64,000 nt of DNA from Sipunculus nudus (GCA_026874595.1 CM049308.1:40598527-40662526); one strand, 5' to 3'; positions 1-12,239 are shown, counted from the first letter of the stretch. The notes: generated from the sequence alone by a model not told the origin. Program-made: numbers and translations.

Positions 1-344
1 ATAATACTTACCGCCAATGTGTGTTCAGTATAAACCTCCAGCACTAATGTTACTGCCTGTCCTCTAAGTTGATCTCTGGGTTATACCCAGCGAAGACGGG
101 GATTTAGACGGGTCGCTGGCTGCAGGTGTTCCACTATACGCTTAATGCCGAAAAGCTTCAGCTTAGAATGTGAGAGTTATGCCTGAGAGTCTGATAGCCC
201 TCCCGGTATACACTTGTTAACCTCTGCACGGGCGTTAGCCCCCCTTTTCCCATATCCGCCCAGTATACACCCGACTAAACGCGGGGAATACAGCACGAAC
301 CGAATGAACTGAATAATTACAGTGACCCGGGTCGTGGTGTCAGG
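1..344. other. No gene recognised
   Basis: This stretch is a little richer in G and C than what follows. I see no open frame of note, no splice signals that pair with anything downstream, and no repeat shared with the rest of the window. Confidence 0.4.
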
Positions 345-670
345 TGCCCATTCACCTTCCTTTTGAAATAGAATTTATGTGATTTCTGGCTTTCTCTCTG
401 TATATTTTAATGATCTAAGGATACTTTTGATTGTGAAAAGTTCTTACGACGCCTTCGTGATGGATGTGTGAACTTGTTTATCAACAAAATGTTTGTTAAC
501 GCAGCAATGCTGACAAACGGGGGAAACATGAAACCTGAGACGGTAGGTTGCATTAATGCGGAGGTAGAAAGGTTCCTTGTTGCAAAATGCATTTGCGAAG
601 CTCTGGTTTATCTGACTTGCTGCCAAAAGCCATTGTACGCTTTGATTTGATTATTTTGACGGGACCCAAC

Positions 671-836
671 CATTGCGTCAATTTATCTTCCAGGGTGGGG
701 GGGGGATGACTTGCACCTGACACACAAACACATATCATCTGTATGACACATTTTAAAATAGTAACTGTAATAAGTGACTGTATGACATATTTCATAAATA
801 AATATATATATATATATAAATAAATATATATATATA

Positions 837-890
<54 letters not shown>

Positions 891-1189
891 TAATCACATT
901 TTAAAAATATTGCAATTAAGTATAAGGTTTTAGAAAATAAGGTATTATGTTTCCAGTATGTAAGTTGATTCAAAACTACGTTTAGATATAATATTTTGAC
1001 AGTAAACTCACAAATGAAACCAAAGTATATAATTCTATTTATTTATATTTTTTAATTTGCATTATATAATTATTATTCTCTAAATAGTGGGGGGATGCTA
1101 ACATTGACCACCACCCCCAACCCCCCTTACCAAAAAGTGGGGGGATATATGGGGATATATACCCCCATCCCGCTATATTGACGCCCCTT
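671..1189 (+). mobile_element. hAT-like non-autonomous element (MITE), copy 1
   Basis: Ends are CATTGCGTCAAT on the left and ATTGACGCCCCTT on the right, an imperfect terminal inverted repeat. The same element sits at 14190-14645 with ends CAGTGGCATCAAT and ATTGACGCCCCTG. Both copies carry TTCTTCCAGGGTGGGG-like sequence after the left end, a TA microsatellite in the middle, and facing G-rich and C-rich tracts near the right end. The flanking 8-mers GACCCAAC (663-670) and GACCCCAT (1190-1197) agree at 6 of 8, as for an aged hAT target duplication. No transposase is encoded. Confidence 0.6.
798..886. repeat. TA microsatellite
   Basis: Near-continuous alternating TA with a few A/T interruptions, inside the MITE at 671-1189. 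Any protein read through it is an artefact. Confidence 0.95.
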
Positions 1190-1345
1190 GACCCCATATA
1201 TTAACTGGTTGATGTAAACCAAACAAGTAGCCTGTGTGCGATGATATCCACATTTCTGGCCTATTTTATAAAAGCTCCCAGGGATTACCTAAGGTTACAA
1301 AGGTCAGCTAGGTGATTACGCCCCTTTAATAACAAGAGTTCAATC

Positions 1346-2200
1346 AACCTCCACGCAGAGGCAAGATCTACCGGGGCAGATATAAACAGTAACTAGACTT
1401 ATTGTAACTTTTATAGGTCTGTCACGGATCTCCACCTAAATGTTGGTACACCAGAAATGTTGGGAACCAGTTATTATGGTAATTTTTCATCCATTTGTCT
1501 ATACCACTTATAGATAAGAAGAAAATCAACATTGAACTTTAAAAAAAAATTGCTTGAAAAGAAGATGAAAATCATTGGACCATATAGTAAGGTATCTGTT
1601 ATAGATGAGTATCAATAAAAACGGATGAAAAAAAAGTGATAAATAATAATTATAATAATAATAATAATATTAATGATAATAATAATAAGAAGAAGAAGAA
1701 GAAGAATGGTCAAACATATATCTCAACTTAGGGATTGGTGGAGATAATAGCTTATTAATTAACAAGAAGATGAAGAATGTCAAAAACAAATAACTCCACC
1801 TAAAATAATTTGGTAGGTGGAGATAACTGGACTTATTGTAACTGTCATACGACAGTCACGTATCTCAAACTGTCCCCTCACCCCTGACTCACCACTGGTT
1901 GGTTCCTACACTGGTCTAACTTTTTATCCTAACAGTTTGGAACAGCGATATTTCGTACGTGAAACAAAAGAAATTTGGTCGTTCCTTCCTGAGTTATCGC
2001 CGATGAGCTGAAAAAGCTGACGTCACATTTTCATAATTTGCATATTTTTCCCAAACTGTTAAAGACATCGCTACCAAACATACCACTACTTGCATTCATA
2101 TTCTGGTTAACGGCCCATAATCTCAATATTATGAATAGAATGATGAATTAACATAGTAGTCTACATGTGAGCTCATAACCCAAACTGAAACAGCGTCTCC
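1346..2200. other. Intergenic, short AAT/AAG simple repeat
   Basis: A degenerate AAT then AAG triplet tract lies at about 1644-1706. Otherwise no gene or repeat is recognised up to the presumed 5' region of the first gene. Confidence 0.4.
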
Positions 2201-2474
2201 ATGGACACGGGTCACTTCCTGTATGACCCGCAAGCTGGCTGCGTCCTATTGTAACATTCTTGCCCTTTAACCCGGACCTCAGTTTGCATGCCAGGTGTGG
2301 GGCATCAACACTGATTGACAGTCAATATAGAGATGCCCCATAGCAAATCACAAAGCAGGGTTTCTACCCAGCCTTCTGTAGCCTGCATTAAAGGGGGATA
2401 TTCATCCTCATTCTCTCTCTTTCGGACCAGACAAGTTGGCCCTATAGAAGGCTGGCATAGAGGCCAGCCAGAGT

Positions 2475-2569
2475 ATGGCTTCTTATTCACCTTGGGTTGG
2501 TTTTACGACAGTGTCGGCTACCCAGGGGGAGACAACCACTTCCCAAGAGCAGTCTTTTTATCTAGCCTG
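2475..2569 (+). CDS. Unrecognised small-protein gene, coding exon 1
   Basis: Exon 1 of a two-exon gene. It ends at a strong donor, CTG|GTAAGT, at 2570. The ATG at 2475 has A at -3 and G at +4. It gives MASYSPWVGF and 21 more codons plus two bases, joined to exon 2 if the acceptor after CAGAG (exon start 5773) is used, for about 80 aa in total. A second open frame from ATG 2333 (79 codons, phase 0) joins exon 2 at the acceptor after CAG (exon start 5771) and gives about 128 aa. Both products share the same 48-residue C-terminus. I prefer the shorter form for its better start context, but cannot prove it. No signal peptide, membrane segment or known domain is seen. The 5' UTR probably begins upstream of 2330; no TATA box stands out. 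The exon end and intron start recur in inverted, decayed form near 38.5 kb. Confidence 0.5.
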
Positions 2570-4095
2570 GTAAGTATCTTTCTGTTTCATTTATAAGTTT
2601 TGATAATGATATGCAGTCCGATAAATTGAAGGTTTAGGCTCTAAATTTTATTCCAGTAAAAAAAAGTGTTATTTTAACTTTTTAAATTGTGCGAGTGCAT
2701 GTTGCCCTAGCCCAATTTCCTCCCAGAATAAATAAGCGGCTACATCTGGCGGGCGATGCTTTTCGGCTGTTATTAGCACCTAGGAGACGAATTCTGGTTA
2801 ATAAATTACTTGTTTTGGGTTAATTCTCGGGTTTTTCTTAGCATCAGTATATACTTAAGGGCCTTATGTTCTGAAATTCTGCTAAATAAGCGATCTATTC
2901 AAATAGGAACATAGTAACAGCTTTAAATATGCCTGGGTTTCATTTCTTAAGGAAGTTCTTTATTTAGTGCATTTAATTTGTGAACCAGAATAGAGGCTGT
3001 TTATAAATGTAGGCCTGTCTCAATACGTGTTATTTTATCTGAAAGAGCTAGTATTAGTTTAGATTCCTTTTGAAAAACTATTATAGTGATTTGCTCTTCT
3101 TTGGCTATGAAGCGGTGTATACATTATAGAACAGTGTATGCTTCAATAATCATCTTCTAATTTCAAAATCATTGGTAGGTGTACAGTAATCCCACAGTAC
3201 TGAACCTTTATCTGAATAATTTACAGTAAATACTACGGTTTTGGGGGAATTTTCATTGTGGATTAACCAGTCTTTATTATACATTCTTATAAAATGAAAG
3301 CCTTAATAATATTCTATTTCTAATTACTTCGATCCATTGTTGAAATTAAATCCCTCAGTGTTTTACTTGAATTCTAACTAGGAGGTTATAAAAAAATGAA
3401 ATAAAATAAAAAAAAAGTGTATAATAATTATGAATATAAAATGTGTGGGACTACGATGTTAAAGCAAGAAAAATAACGTGCTATATGTAACATTAGGGGA
3501 TGTGTAAAAACTGTAACTCACCCTCTTATTACATTGGGCATAAGCGTAATCCGCAAATATTTCATACCTCCCATGCAAACAGCCAGGCAACTGATGCCCG
3601 AATTGTAAACAAGTCATATTTTACTTATAATGAAGACTTTTTCTTTGCAATAATTGATCAGCCTATCAGATATGTTGTATATGAAAATGTTCAGGGCTTG
3701 ATCTAAATTAGCTGGATAATACTTAAATAAGAGTAACAGCGCAACCTTTTATTATGAGTAGTTGAACAAAAGTAACATAGCTTGTATTTTGTAAATATGT
3801 AAAGATGGATTTGACAATATCTATGCTGTTTTACTTGTGAATGTACTTTGTTAGAAACATTAGTTTAATATTTGATTATAGTCTAACCTGGATAGTCAGT
3901 TTAATAGAGTTTATATGCTCCTCTGTCAAAATTAGAATTGTATTGTATAAACCCTAAAATGTGTAATCTTATGTTTAAATCAAATGGGATTCTTGTGTAG
4001 AGAAATTTTAATCTACATGCTCTTTTTAAAAAAAGGCTGTAATTCATTTACCTTAAAATTGCGGTTTCAAAAACTGTGCACATGTAATTCAAAGG
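2560..4095 (+). repeat. Exon-1 end and 5' half of intron 1; inverted copy at 37.2-38.5 kb
   Basis: From the donor region to about 4090 this segment has a diverged reverse-complement counterpart at about 37205-38515. Paired landmarks, in order, include GCTAAATAAGCGATCTATTC with its partner near 38290, TTTGGCTATGAAG with CTTCATAGCCAAAG near 38055, TTTGTTAGAAACAT with ATGTTTCTAACAAA near 37430, and TTAAATCAAATGGGATTC with its partner near 37310. Order and spacing are kept, so this is one segmental duplication, not scattered repeats. Confidence 0.75.
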
Positions 4096-5027
4096 AACGA
4101 CCGTGTGACCAAATGTCACGAGGGTCACAGGTCATACCAGCTATGTTTCTGGTTCTTCTAGTCCTGATAAACCTGGGGTTTAGATTTGGGGTCTGATATT
4201 AATGGCTTTACCAAAAGGCCATGCCCAAAGGCTATTGCATCACAAAGGGCTGAACACACATCACCCCCATGCCGGTGACAGAGTCATCCATCTTCACACA
4301 GCCTGCCTGTCATCTTATTTATTTCCCAGTAAGGCTTAACAAATCGGATACCGACCCATCAAGAACCTTAACTTGTTTAATTAGGTTAATTTCAGTGAAA
4401 TCCTTTCAATAATTTCGATAGGTGAGCAATAAGTTGAATTCATAAACAAATTAAATGAATAAATAAAGCTGATTTCAAGTTCATGTACTCAAACTATATT
4501 GCATTTGAGAGCAATGATATTTTAATATAAATAGCGAACAAAATACACATTGCTGCGTTTGGGTGAACATTTTTTTGTCACCAAAACACATATTTCACTG
4601 TGTATTCGAGTTGTAACCTTGTGGTATAAATCTGAGTACTACAAAGTAAGTTCAGCTTTTACACATAATCTGAATCTATAGAGCTTAATAAAAAGGAAAT
4701 AGAAAATAATAATAATCAGAGTGATGATATTTTTTTTATATAAAAATGAATTAAAAATATAAACAGTAAACTGTAAATGCTAAAAACAGATTAAAGAAAG
4801 AAATTCTCATTATTCAAATAAACTAATGAAAAGGTAACTTACCCTGATATCTACTTTGAGTGTTATATTTATAAATAATTGTTGTGTAATAAACAACTCT
4901 GATTTAACAATTGTATATTAAATGCAGACCTTTCTTTAACTAATTTAAACTACTTTGCGGTCGTTGAATTAACTGGTAGTATTATTACATGTATTACTAT
5001 GCTTAAGTTCACCTGTAATGATCTAAG

Positions 5028-5420
5028 GTGATCTTACATTGAGCGAGAAATCTCGCTGTTACCTGATTATTATTACTTGGTCAGTTGTAGTTCATATTCT
5101 AGCCCAGTGAGAGGGCATGCTTAGGCCGTGCGGGTCTTAAAATACCGGCTCGATTTCGAGGCCAAACAGGCACAGGAAAAAATACTGATTATGAAAAGAT
5201 TAATTTCCTGAGGGTAATGCATATACGTCTTAACACTGATCAGATGATACAGTGTGCGAGTGAATCTCGCTGTATTGGTAGACCAGTGGTCAAAATATTT
5301 ATTAGCCTAGTGAGGGGGGATGTTTCAGCCAGACAGGGCTCTAAATAATTACCGTTACAGTTGTGAGGCCAGACAGGACACAAAGAAAGTACTGTCCATT
5401 AAATCTGAAACGTTGGTTAC
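5028..5420. repeat. Imperfect tandem duplication of about 200 bp with a small hairpin
   Basis: Two units each begin near a CTCGCTGT block and share GCCCAGTGAGAGGG-like, GAGGCCA-AACAGG and CACA-GAAA-AGTACTG-like blocks in the same order (first unit about 5030-5210, second about 5240-5420). The first unit starts with AGCGAGAAATCTCGCT, a perfect 7-bp stem with an AA loop; the second has a decayed version. It lies inside the first gene's intron. Confidence 0.45.
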
Positions 5421-5770
5421 TTTTGCCAACCTTGGATCTTCGGGCTATATAAGTTCCGGGGACCATATACACCCCTAGTTTTATATACACCTATGAAACG
5501 GAGAAATGAGCCCAGATTATGTCTATTTGAGGGTCCCTTTATGGAACTGTTGTCAAGTTTATTTAATCATATTTAGTTGAAAACTTAGATCAAGTGTTTA
5601 AATCTTTTAATGTTTTACCAAGGGGCCGCTTTTCAGCATTCTTTATGTTTGGTTATGTGTAAATTTTTGTGAGAGTTATTTTTTTTTTAAAGTCATGTCT
5701 AGGTTACAGTTGCAGAAATTATTCTTCTATCATAATAAAATATACTGCCGCTGTTTTATTTTATTTTCAG

Positions 5771-5920
5771 AGGTTCCATTCTAGCATGAACCAGTTGTCA
5801 GTGCAGTCTTCCCAGTGTAGTCCGGCTCAGCTCATCTGCTACAGCAATCTGCAACCTGAGCCAACATACCACTACAGCCAGATATTGGACGCTTTTATAA
5901 AAGCAGAACACCTTGAATAA
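5771..5920 (+). CDS. Unrecognised small-protein gene, terminal coding exon
   Basis: The exon follows TTTTATTTTCAG and reads FHSSMNQLSVQSSQ onward, ending PTYHYSQILDAFIKAEHLE and TAA at 5918-5920. Codon use and base composition are less AT-rich than the flanks, and a poly(A) signal follows 163 bases after the stop, so this looks like a real last exon. The product is rich in S and Q, then ends in an acidic amphipathic stretch. I do not recognise the family. The acceptor is ambiguous: both CAG and CAGAG can be used, shifting the frame by two bases, and either choice suits a different open frame of exon 1. The intron (2570-5770) is about 3.2 kb. Confidence 0.5.
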   Translation, partial: RFHSSMNQLSVQSSQCSPAQLICYSNLQPEPTYHYSQILDAFIKAEHLE

Positions 5921-6082
5921 ATACTGAGGCCTGTGGTGCCACCAACTGGACTGATATTTTATTAAATAATATATGGACACCTGGTTCACTAATGGACTAT
6001 AACATGTAGCAACTTACTGTACCTGGTGTATATTTGAATGTCATTGATGTGTTTTTCAAAATTTTATATTTTTTTGTATTCT

Positions 6083-6088
6083 AATAAA
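6083..6088 (+). terminator. Poly(A) signal of the small-protein gene
   Basis: AATAAA about 163 bases after the stop at 5920, in an AT-rich 3' UTR, followed by sequence without further coding character. A polyadenylation site shortly after 6100 is inferred. Confidence 0.55.
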
Positions 6089-6099
6089 AAAATTACACA

Positions 6100-8876
6100 A
6101 TCCATTTACTTTCAAAACAACTATCAGACTGCAAAGTCCTTAATCCTCCCTACACTCCCTACCCGCTGTTGTAGCATTGGATAAACCTACCTTCCCCCTC
6201 CCCACATGGGAGTTAGGGGTTGGGTAGCCGGCTAACAGCCTATAATCAGCCTACCGGTCATGTTTTGGCCATATAACAAACAAACAAAAACAAACCCTCC
6301 TCTACAAAGGCTAGATAATCCGTGCGAGCAATGCTTGTGTTCTTGCGGTTATAAATTCAACACACACGCCGAGGGGTTAACCAATGTGCTGGGTTAAAAC
6401 GGAACTTTTCTCGCTCATGTTTGATATTATTAGAAAGTGCACAAAAAATGTTAACGATTGGTCTGGTTTATGTTGATTGACAGTGTACTTGTAGGCCATA
6501 AGGCGATGTCAGAAATGACGAAAATATTTGCATCTTCATAGGACCTTATAATGCGTTCCTCAGACACTCTGGTACCAGTAATCTGGTCGCAAGGGACGAT
6601 ATGACGCTATGCTTTGACCTGTGCCAGCCCTGGTGGTGAAACCCGGAGTAATTTGCTATAAAAGCAGCAGTTAAAGGTAAGAAGATGCAGAAAGACTGAG
6701 GCTTGTAAAGGTCGTGACCTATTCAAGGAGGAAATCAAAGTAAATGCCTGCATCCAGACTAAAATATCACAGCGAACTCATGTCACATTCGCTGAAATCT
6801 ACAACTACCAGGTACAAACCGGTCAACAATAAAAATTATTTATACTTCACACGACCAATAGCCTGTAATTACAAATAACCTGTGACTTGCCTTGAGTCGC
6901 CCTGTCATTGTATAGTTAATCATGTGGAACCTGTGGCAAGCAGGGCATCAATGACCAGGGAGGCACCAAGGGGTGCACGGCATCCACGAGGGGGGCACCG
7001 ACTCCAGGGTTGGTCAAAAGCCCGGTTTAAAGCTTAAAGCGCAGCCCACTAGTGGGATTTTTGGTAAATCCGAGTTTTATGGGTTTTACAGGTTTTATTG
7101 GCAACGTAATGACGTCAAATGGCCATTGGTAATTGCTTAAACTTACATGGGCGATACAGTGGTAAATACGATTCTATACATTTTTAATATGTAAATATAT
7201 ACATTTTTATTAGGAGCCATGTCTTATGTATAATATATTAACACCTAAAGCAACTTAACAAACAAACAATCATGAGTCTTTAGATGGAGTGTAGACCTGT
7301 ATTACCTCAGCTCATCATTTCTCTCAAATTTCTTTTATTGTAGTTATTTTAAGGTTCTTTCATGAAGGATTCTCAGGACTTTCCTTCAGTGTAGTAAATT
7401 ATACTTAATGAATGTATAGTTCACCAATGGCTGTAGAAGCAAACTGACTACTGGCTGTCGTTTTATTGTTATAATTTTGTTATGTGTCAACACTGAACTT
7501 GTGTTGTAGATAGTTTGCCAGTTTTTTACACGTTATGTACACCATGCATTATCATTAATTGGTGTCATGTAAAAATGCTTTCTACACTTATAATCGCATG
7601 CAGTTATTAACTTAACGGATTGTATTACCCCCCTGGGTTAACCCGGCCGGGTATTGCCCACTACCCTGACCGACTTACTCGCAAAATATTATGAAAAATA
7701 TCAGTTTTGCTATCAACTGATACATTATCCCCCTCAACTCAAATACATGAACCGTTTTAATGATTATAGGAAAAAAAGTTTCTTGGTTTCATATAACAAT
7801 TTTATTTGACAACGAAATGCAGGAAATATTATGAAAAGAATAAATACAATGTATTAATGCAGCTTTTCACAAATAATTGTTTCAATTTGTTTGACAACAA
7901 AAATATAATGAACATAATAATACATTCAAAATTAGTATAGTGACAGGGACATATATGGGAATAATGAACATCTATTCATTTTTCGGGTTAGTTACACTAT
8001 GACTGCTTAGTAGGTCACAATAACCACCATTTATCACGGTATCTGAAACATGTTTGTACATACAACAATTCGTGTAAATCAGACCTGTTATTACTTAGAA
8101 AAGCTGTGAAAAGAGTGAAACAGGCACTTAAGGCATAACAGTAGTTAACACAGTAGAGTAAGCTAAAAGTGCAATTGTGTTTGAAACATCAACCTGTGAC
8201 CAGTTCGATTTTAAAGCCAGCTATTCACCTTTCATTTCTATAGAATTTCTGTGATTTCTGGCTTACTAGCTGTTTATAATAATGAACTGGAGGTTATGCC
8301 TTTTCAGAAAAGTTCTCATAAGCTTATATATAAAAGCTTGTTTATCTACATACGGCATAATGAATTATCACAAATATGTTTATATGAGGCACTTTATCTT
8401 GTATATATGGTAAAATATATGTTACAAGATTTGTGAAAGTAATTTTGTATCCCCTATTTTACACCTAGATCATACACTCTCATCGTATAGTCAAGAGAAA
8501 ACAAAGACCATAACCAGAAAAGATATTCAACAGGTTAATTGCAAGTACATGTAGTGTGTGGTATATAGAGCTTAATCTTTCTATTAGGTCTGTATTTACC
8601 TGATATATGGTAGGAATATGAGCCATCACATCAATTCATGCGAGCTGCAGCATATTAAAACTGTTTTCCTTTACCAAAATAAGTTAGAAATGAGCGTTAA
8701 TGCCATGTTAAATAAAGGTGAATACAAAAGTATGTATAGTGAATACAAAAAGGATGCTTTTATAATCATCTCATAGGATTCGTGCCTAAGAGACATAATA
8801 TAAGTCTTGATCAGACTCTATATAATTTATAAATGACCACTGTGTATAATTTTTTTATGCTTCACATTTAGAACAC
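6100..8876. other. Intergenic, no gene supported
   Basis: Nothing coding is supported. TATAAAAG at about 6660 lies in a slightly GC-richer patch (6540-6830) and could be a core promoter, but no exon with a paired acceptor follows. A fragment of repeat family F lies at about 8210-8280. Confidence 0.35.
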
Positions 8877-8955
8877 ATGCAGAAGCCTATTGTTGTGATA
8901 AATTCACCTGTATATGTGGTCCATAGTGACGAAACCATGTATTTAAGAGTTTATT

Positions 8956-8959
<4 letters not shown>

Positions 8960-9021
<62 letters not shown>
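8960..9021. repeat. TA microsatellite
   Basis: Uninterrupted TA dinucleotides. Confidence 0.95.
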
Positions 9022-9024
<3 letters not shown>

Positions 9025-9390
9025 TAATAATGGCATTACATACAATAGTATATGTCTTGACTAGCTTGTTGTTAAAGAATACACAACAGAAAAAAATAAG
9101 AAGTAAATTCATAAAATCGAATATAAAAGATAATTATCTATAGATTAGTTTTCTGCAAGGGATCGGTTTAGTTCACCAACTGCTGAATCGTAGAGGTAAT
9201 GGGGGACCATGTGTATCTTTGTAGCACGGTTTTACCCTGATCGCAAAGGGCATAAAATTAATTTTAGGACTTGGGGCCTCTGTTATGTGAGCAGACCTAT
9301 ACTTGACTCTGTAAGGAAAGATTACCTTTATTCGCTGCCACAACTGCCTGAGATCATTCGTGGCTTAGAAGTCTGAAGCTAATCTTTAGG

Positions 9391-9690
9391 CAAACATGTA
9401 TATGTGATCCATTAAAACGAAATCATCTGGATTTCTTCTTGAACATACATGTATATGTGATCCTTTTTAAAGAAATAATCTTGATTTCTTCCTGATAATA
9501 CATCTATTATAACGAAGTCATCTGTATTTCGTCTTGAATATACATGTATATTTGATCCATTATAAATTCATCATCTGTATTTCGTCTTGAACATACATGT
9601 ATATGTGGTCCATTATATCGAAGTCATCTGTATTTCATCTTGAACATACACGTAAACGTGTTTCATTAAAAAGAAGTCATCTGGATTTCA
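9391..9690. repeat. Minisatellite, about 5 units of about 60 bp
   Basis: Units repeat the pattern ACATACATGTATATGTGATC, then CATTATAACGAAGTCATCTG, then TATTTCGTCTTGA. Starts recur roughly every 55-65 bases and single units carry short deletions. A related single unit is visible near 8905-8950 before the TA tract. Each unit carries the palindrome ACATGTAT/ATACATGT. Confidence 0.75.
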
Positions 9691-9699
9691 TTTCCTGGT

Positions 9700-10339
9700 A
9701 CGCTTCCAAAATCATTTTCAAATGATTTTATATACATATATCTTAATCGTATACCTATTCAAATTGAATATCACATTAACTCCTGAATTAAGTTACAGTG
9801 TGTGTGGCTGTGTTTGACATACAATTTGATATCATCTGTATAAAAAGAGGTTAGAATATACGTCTAGCTTGTTTGTCAATGTATAAAACTTATAGATGCA
9901 AATAAGAAAAATGCATCTTGGAAAATATTTGGTTTAAGGTTAATGTTAATTTTTTAAAAGATGAATCTTATTTAAGTTCTGATCGTAAAAGGTGTTTTAA
10001 TTTACCTTACATTTCGTGTATGAAAACCTACTGATATAACTTCTATTAAGAGTCCTTTAATCGACGTCCATATAGATCCTATACGGAATTAATTTTTCTT
10101 TTTGTATTTTTATTCCACTATGTGTGCTGCATATGTACCATATATTAATGCATATTAAATGGACCTATTAACATACCATATATGTCAAATATGCTAGAAT
10201 TATAGTGTTTTCTACCTAAAATATTGTAGTATCTGCATAGGTTTCCTTCTAAACCAGTTTCCTCACTGCCTTAAAGAAGTGCAAAGGAGCCTCGGCTTGC
10301 CCCGTCCGCGATCATCGGCCAATATATATAAGTAGCGCC
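9700..10339. other. Intergenic, no feature seen
   Basis: AT-rich sequence without recognisable coding or repeat signal. Confidence 0.35.
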
Positions 10340-10805
10340 TCAATCTGGTTAAAGGGGCCCAATCACCTATCTGACCTTTATAAACTAAAGGTTATCCCTT
10401 TGAGCTTTTATAAAAATAGGCAAGAAAACGTAGGTATATCCGCACACAGGCTGCTTGTCTTGTTCATAATAACGTGTTTATAATAGGTTGGGGCCCGCCA
10501 AAATAATCAAAACAAATTCAACAAGGGCATCTGGTGGCAAGTCAGATAAGCCAGAGCTATGCAAATGGCTTTTTTTTTACTGTTATACTTCCTCATGTAT
10601 GCAATCTACCACCTTAGGTTATATGTTTTTCCCGTTAGTCAACATTGCTGTGTTTAAAAACACGTTGTTGATAAACAAGTTCATACATCCTTCACTGAGG
10701 CGTAACAAGAACTGTTCATAACCAGAATTACACTTAGAAATATTTCATATATACACAGAGGAAGCCAGAAATCAAATAAATTTTTGTTCAAAAGGCAGAT
10801 GAATA
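10340..10805 (+). repeat. Repeat family F copy 2, uninterrupted
   Basis: This matches the two arms of the copy at 345-1345 in opposite orientation and shows what the element looked like before the MITE entered that copy. It reads from AAGGGGCCCAATCACC to GAAGCCAGAAATC. The open frame at 10488-10721 is a by-product: the other copy is not conserved as protein. Confidence 0.65.
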
Positions 10806-11003
10806 TGCATCTTTTAAAGTACCGTGCAACATTACACTATATAAGGTAGAGTTACCCTCCATTGTAAAGTGCTCTACGGCCTATGGAATAGGCCAGAGCG
10901 ATTTAACACGTTAATATGTTAATCTATAACAACATTCACCTAATGATCGGGTCGCATCCCGTGAAACAGACTGTAGTGAATTTACAGTGTTGTTTTTCTT
11001 CAG

Positions 11004-11008
<5 letters not shown>

Positions 11009-11079
<71 letters not shown>
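11009..11079. repeat. TA microsatellite
   Basis: Uninterrupted TA dinucleotides; apparent Ile-Tyr repeat proteins on both strands are artefacts. Confidence 0.95.
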
Positions 11080-11081
<2 letters not shown>

Positions 11082-11256
11082 AAAGGTCTATCAGAGCACT
11101 TTTAATCAACAGAAAGAGTGCCGATGCATTTATTTTCGCGTATGATTTGATCTCATGAATACGGTTAACCGAATATAACTGACCGTTGCATTCTGCAATG
11201 GGAATAACATTACCACATCCATAGAGAGGCATGCATATATGTAGATACTTAAAACA

Positions 11257-11420
11257 GGGGCGGATCCAGGATTAAGGAAAGAAGGGGGGGTCCAACCCAG
11301 GAGGACTATAATGAGGACTTAACCCTAAAAAAAGGTCCCCAGACCAGGAAAAAGGGGGGGGGGGTTAAGCCGCAAAGTTTTGTCTGAAACTCTTTAAAAA
11401 AGGTTGCGCTGGATGAAAAA
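11257..11420. mobile_element. Fragment of a G-rich hAT-like element end
   Basis: Begins CAGGGGCGGATCCAGG and continues with several runs of 7-10 G. The start resembles the CAG-GGCGT type ends of other hAT-like elements in this window. I found no matching opposite end, so it is a fragment. Confidence 0.35.
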
Positions 11421-12174
11421 AAGGGGGGGCGGTCCGGACTTTATAAGTATAAATATATTATACATGTGACAAAATATGACAGAAATGGGCCGGCATTTCT
11501 TAGAAATCACATATTTACAATGTTCATATTTTATACTCCCTGTCATGGTATTATGAATGTATTGTATCGATATTTTATTAAATATATGTTTTTATATGTA
11601 AATGATAGTTCCCAGAATAATGGGGGAGGGGGGCGCGCCCCTTTACGCCCCCTTACAACCAAGAATTTTCAAGCTTCAAACCATATATAGTTTCTACCGG
11701 GTTTTTTTTTCATGTTTCTTCACCATCATTCAGAGTTGTCGGTCATACGCAAGATCGGACCTTGGTCACCAATTCTTGTAATAGTAAACACACGCGGTCA
11801 GTCTTTATCCTCACAGAACCATAAACAACGTATAAAACAGGAACATTGGGGACAGTCCGTTTGAAGGAATTGCTTTGCTTGGAAACATTAGTTTTCGGGA
11901 AAAAATAGAAATATAGTGTCAGACAACTCACATATTTTTGCAAATGTTTATATGCACCTTTAAGGGTTATTCTATAGGGTGTTATGGAACCTAATATCAA
12001 CAGATCACTTTGTCGTGACGAGCATAAATTTTGTTATGGAGATTAAAAAAAAATCAGATTCTGTAAGACTAGGCAGCGTGAAATGTCTAGGGTAATGAAT
12101 ATAGAAGTCAGTGGTTTTTTGTCAACAAATAATTATAATTTATTCTTAAAACAACCCTAACATTACAATACACT

Positions 12175-12239
12175 AAATCAATACAATTACACAGTATAAC
12201 AACAGTACAACAGCAAATCAATACAATTACACAGTATAA
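12175..12239. repeat. 25-bp exact direct repeat, 40-bp spacing
   Basis: The 25-base word beginning AAATCAATACAATTAC and ending ACAGTATAA occurs at 12175-12199 and 12215-12239. It lies in an AT-rich stretch of unknown nature. Confidence 0.8.

Larger units (their letters stand above)
345..1345 (-). repeat. Repeat family F copy 1, interrupted by a hAT-like MITE
   Basis: The two arms (about 345-670 and 1190-1345) are the reverse complement of 10340-10805. Shared landmarks are the GATTTCTGGC end, the block around AACTTGTTTATCAACAAA, the TCTGACTTGC block, and the outer block ending in GGTGATTACGCCCCTTTA. The arms are contiguous in the 10.3 kb copy, so 671-1189 is a later insertion. No coding capacity is seen. 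A third fragment of the same end is at 8210-8280. Confidence 0.65.

Noticed and set aside
553-897. Frames with Ile-Tyr repeats here and at 8877-9143, 10916-11232, 14114-14383 and 35939-36238
   Set aside because: They run through TA microsatellites and have no family or splice support.
6656-6690. TATAAAAG followed by a GTAAGA donor as a promoter plus first exon
   Set aside because: The donor is only about 20 bases from the TATA-like word, leaving no room for a normal start site, and no acceptor pairs with it.
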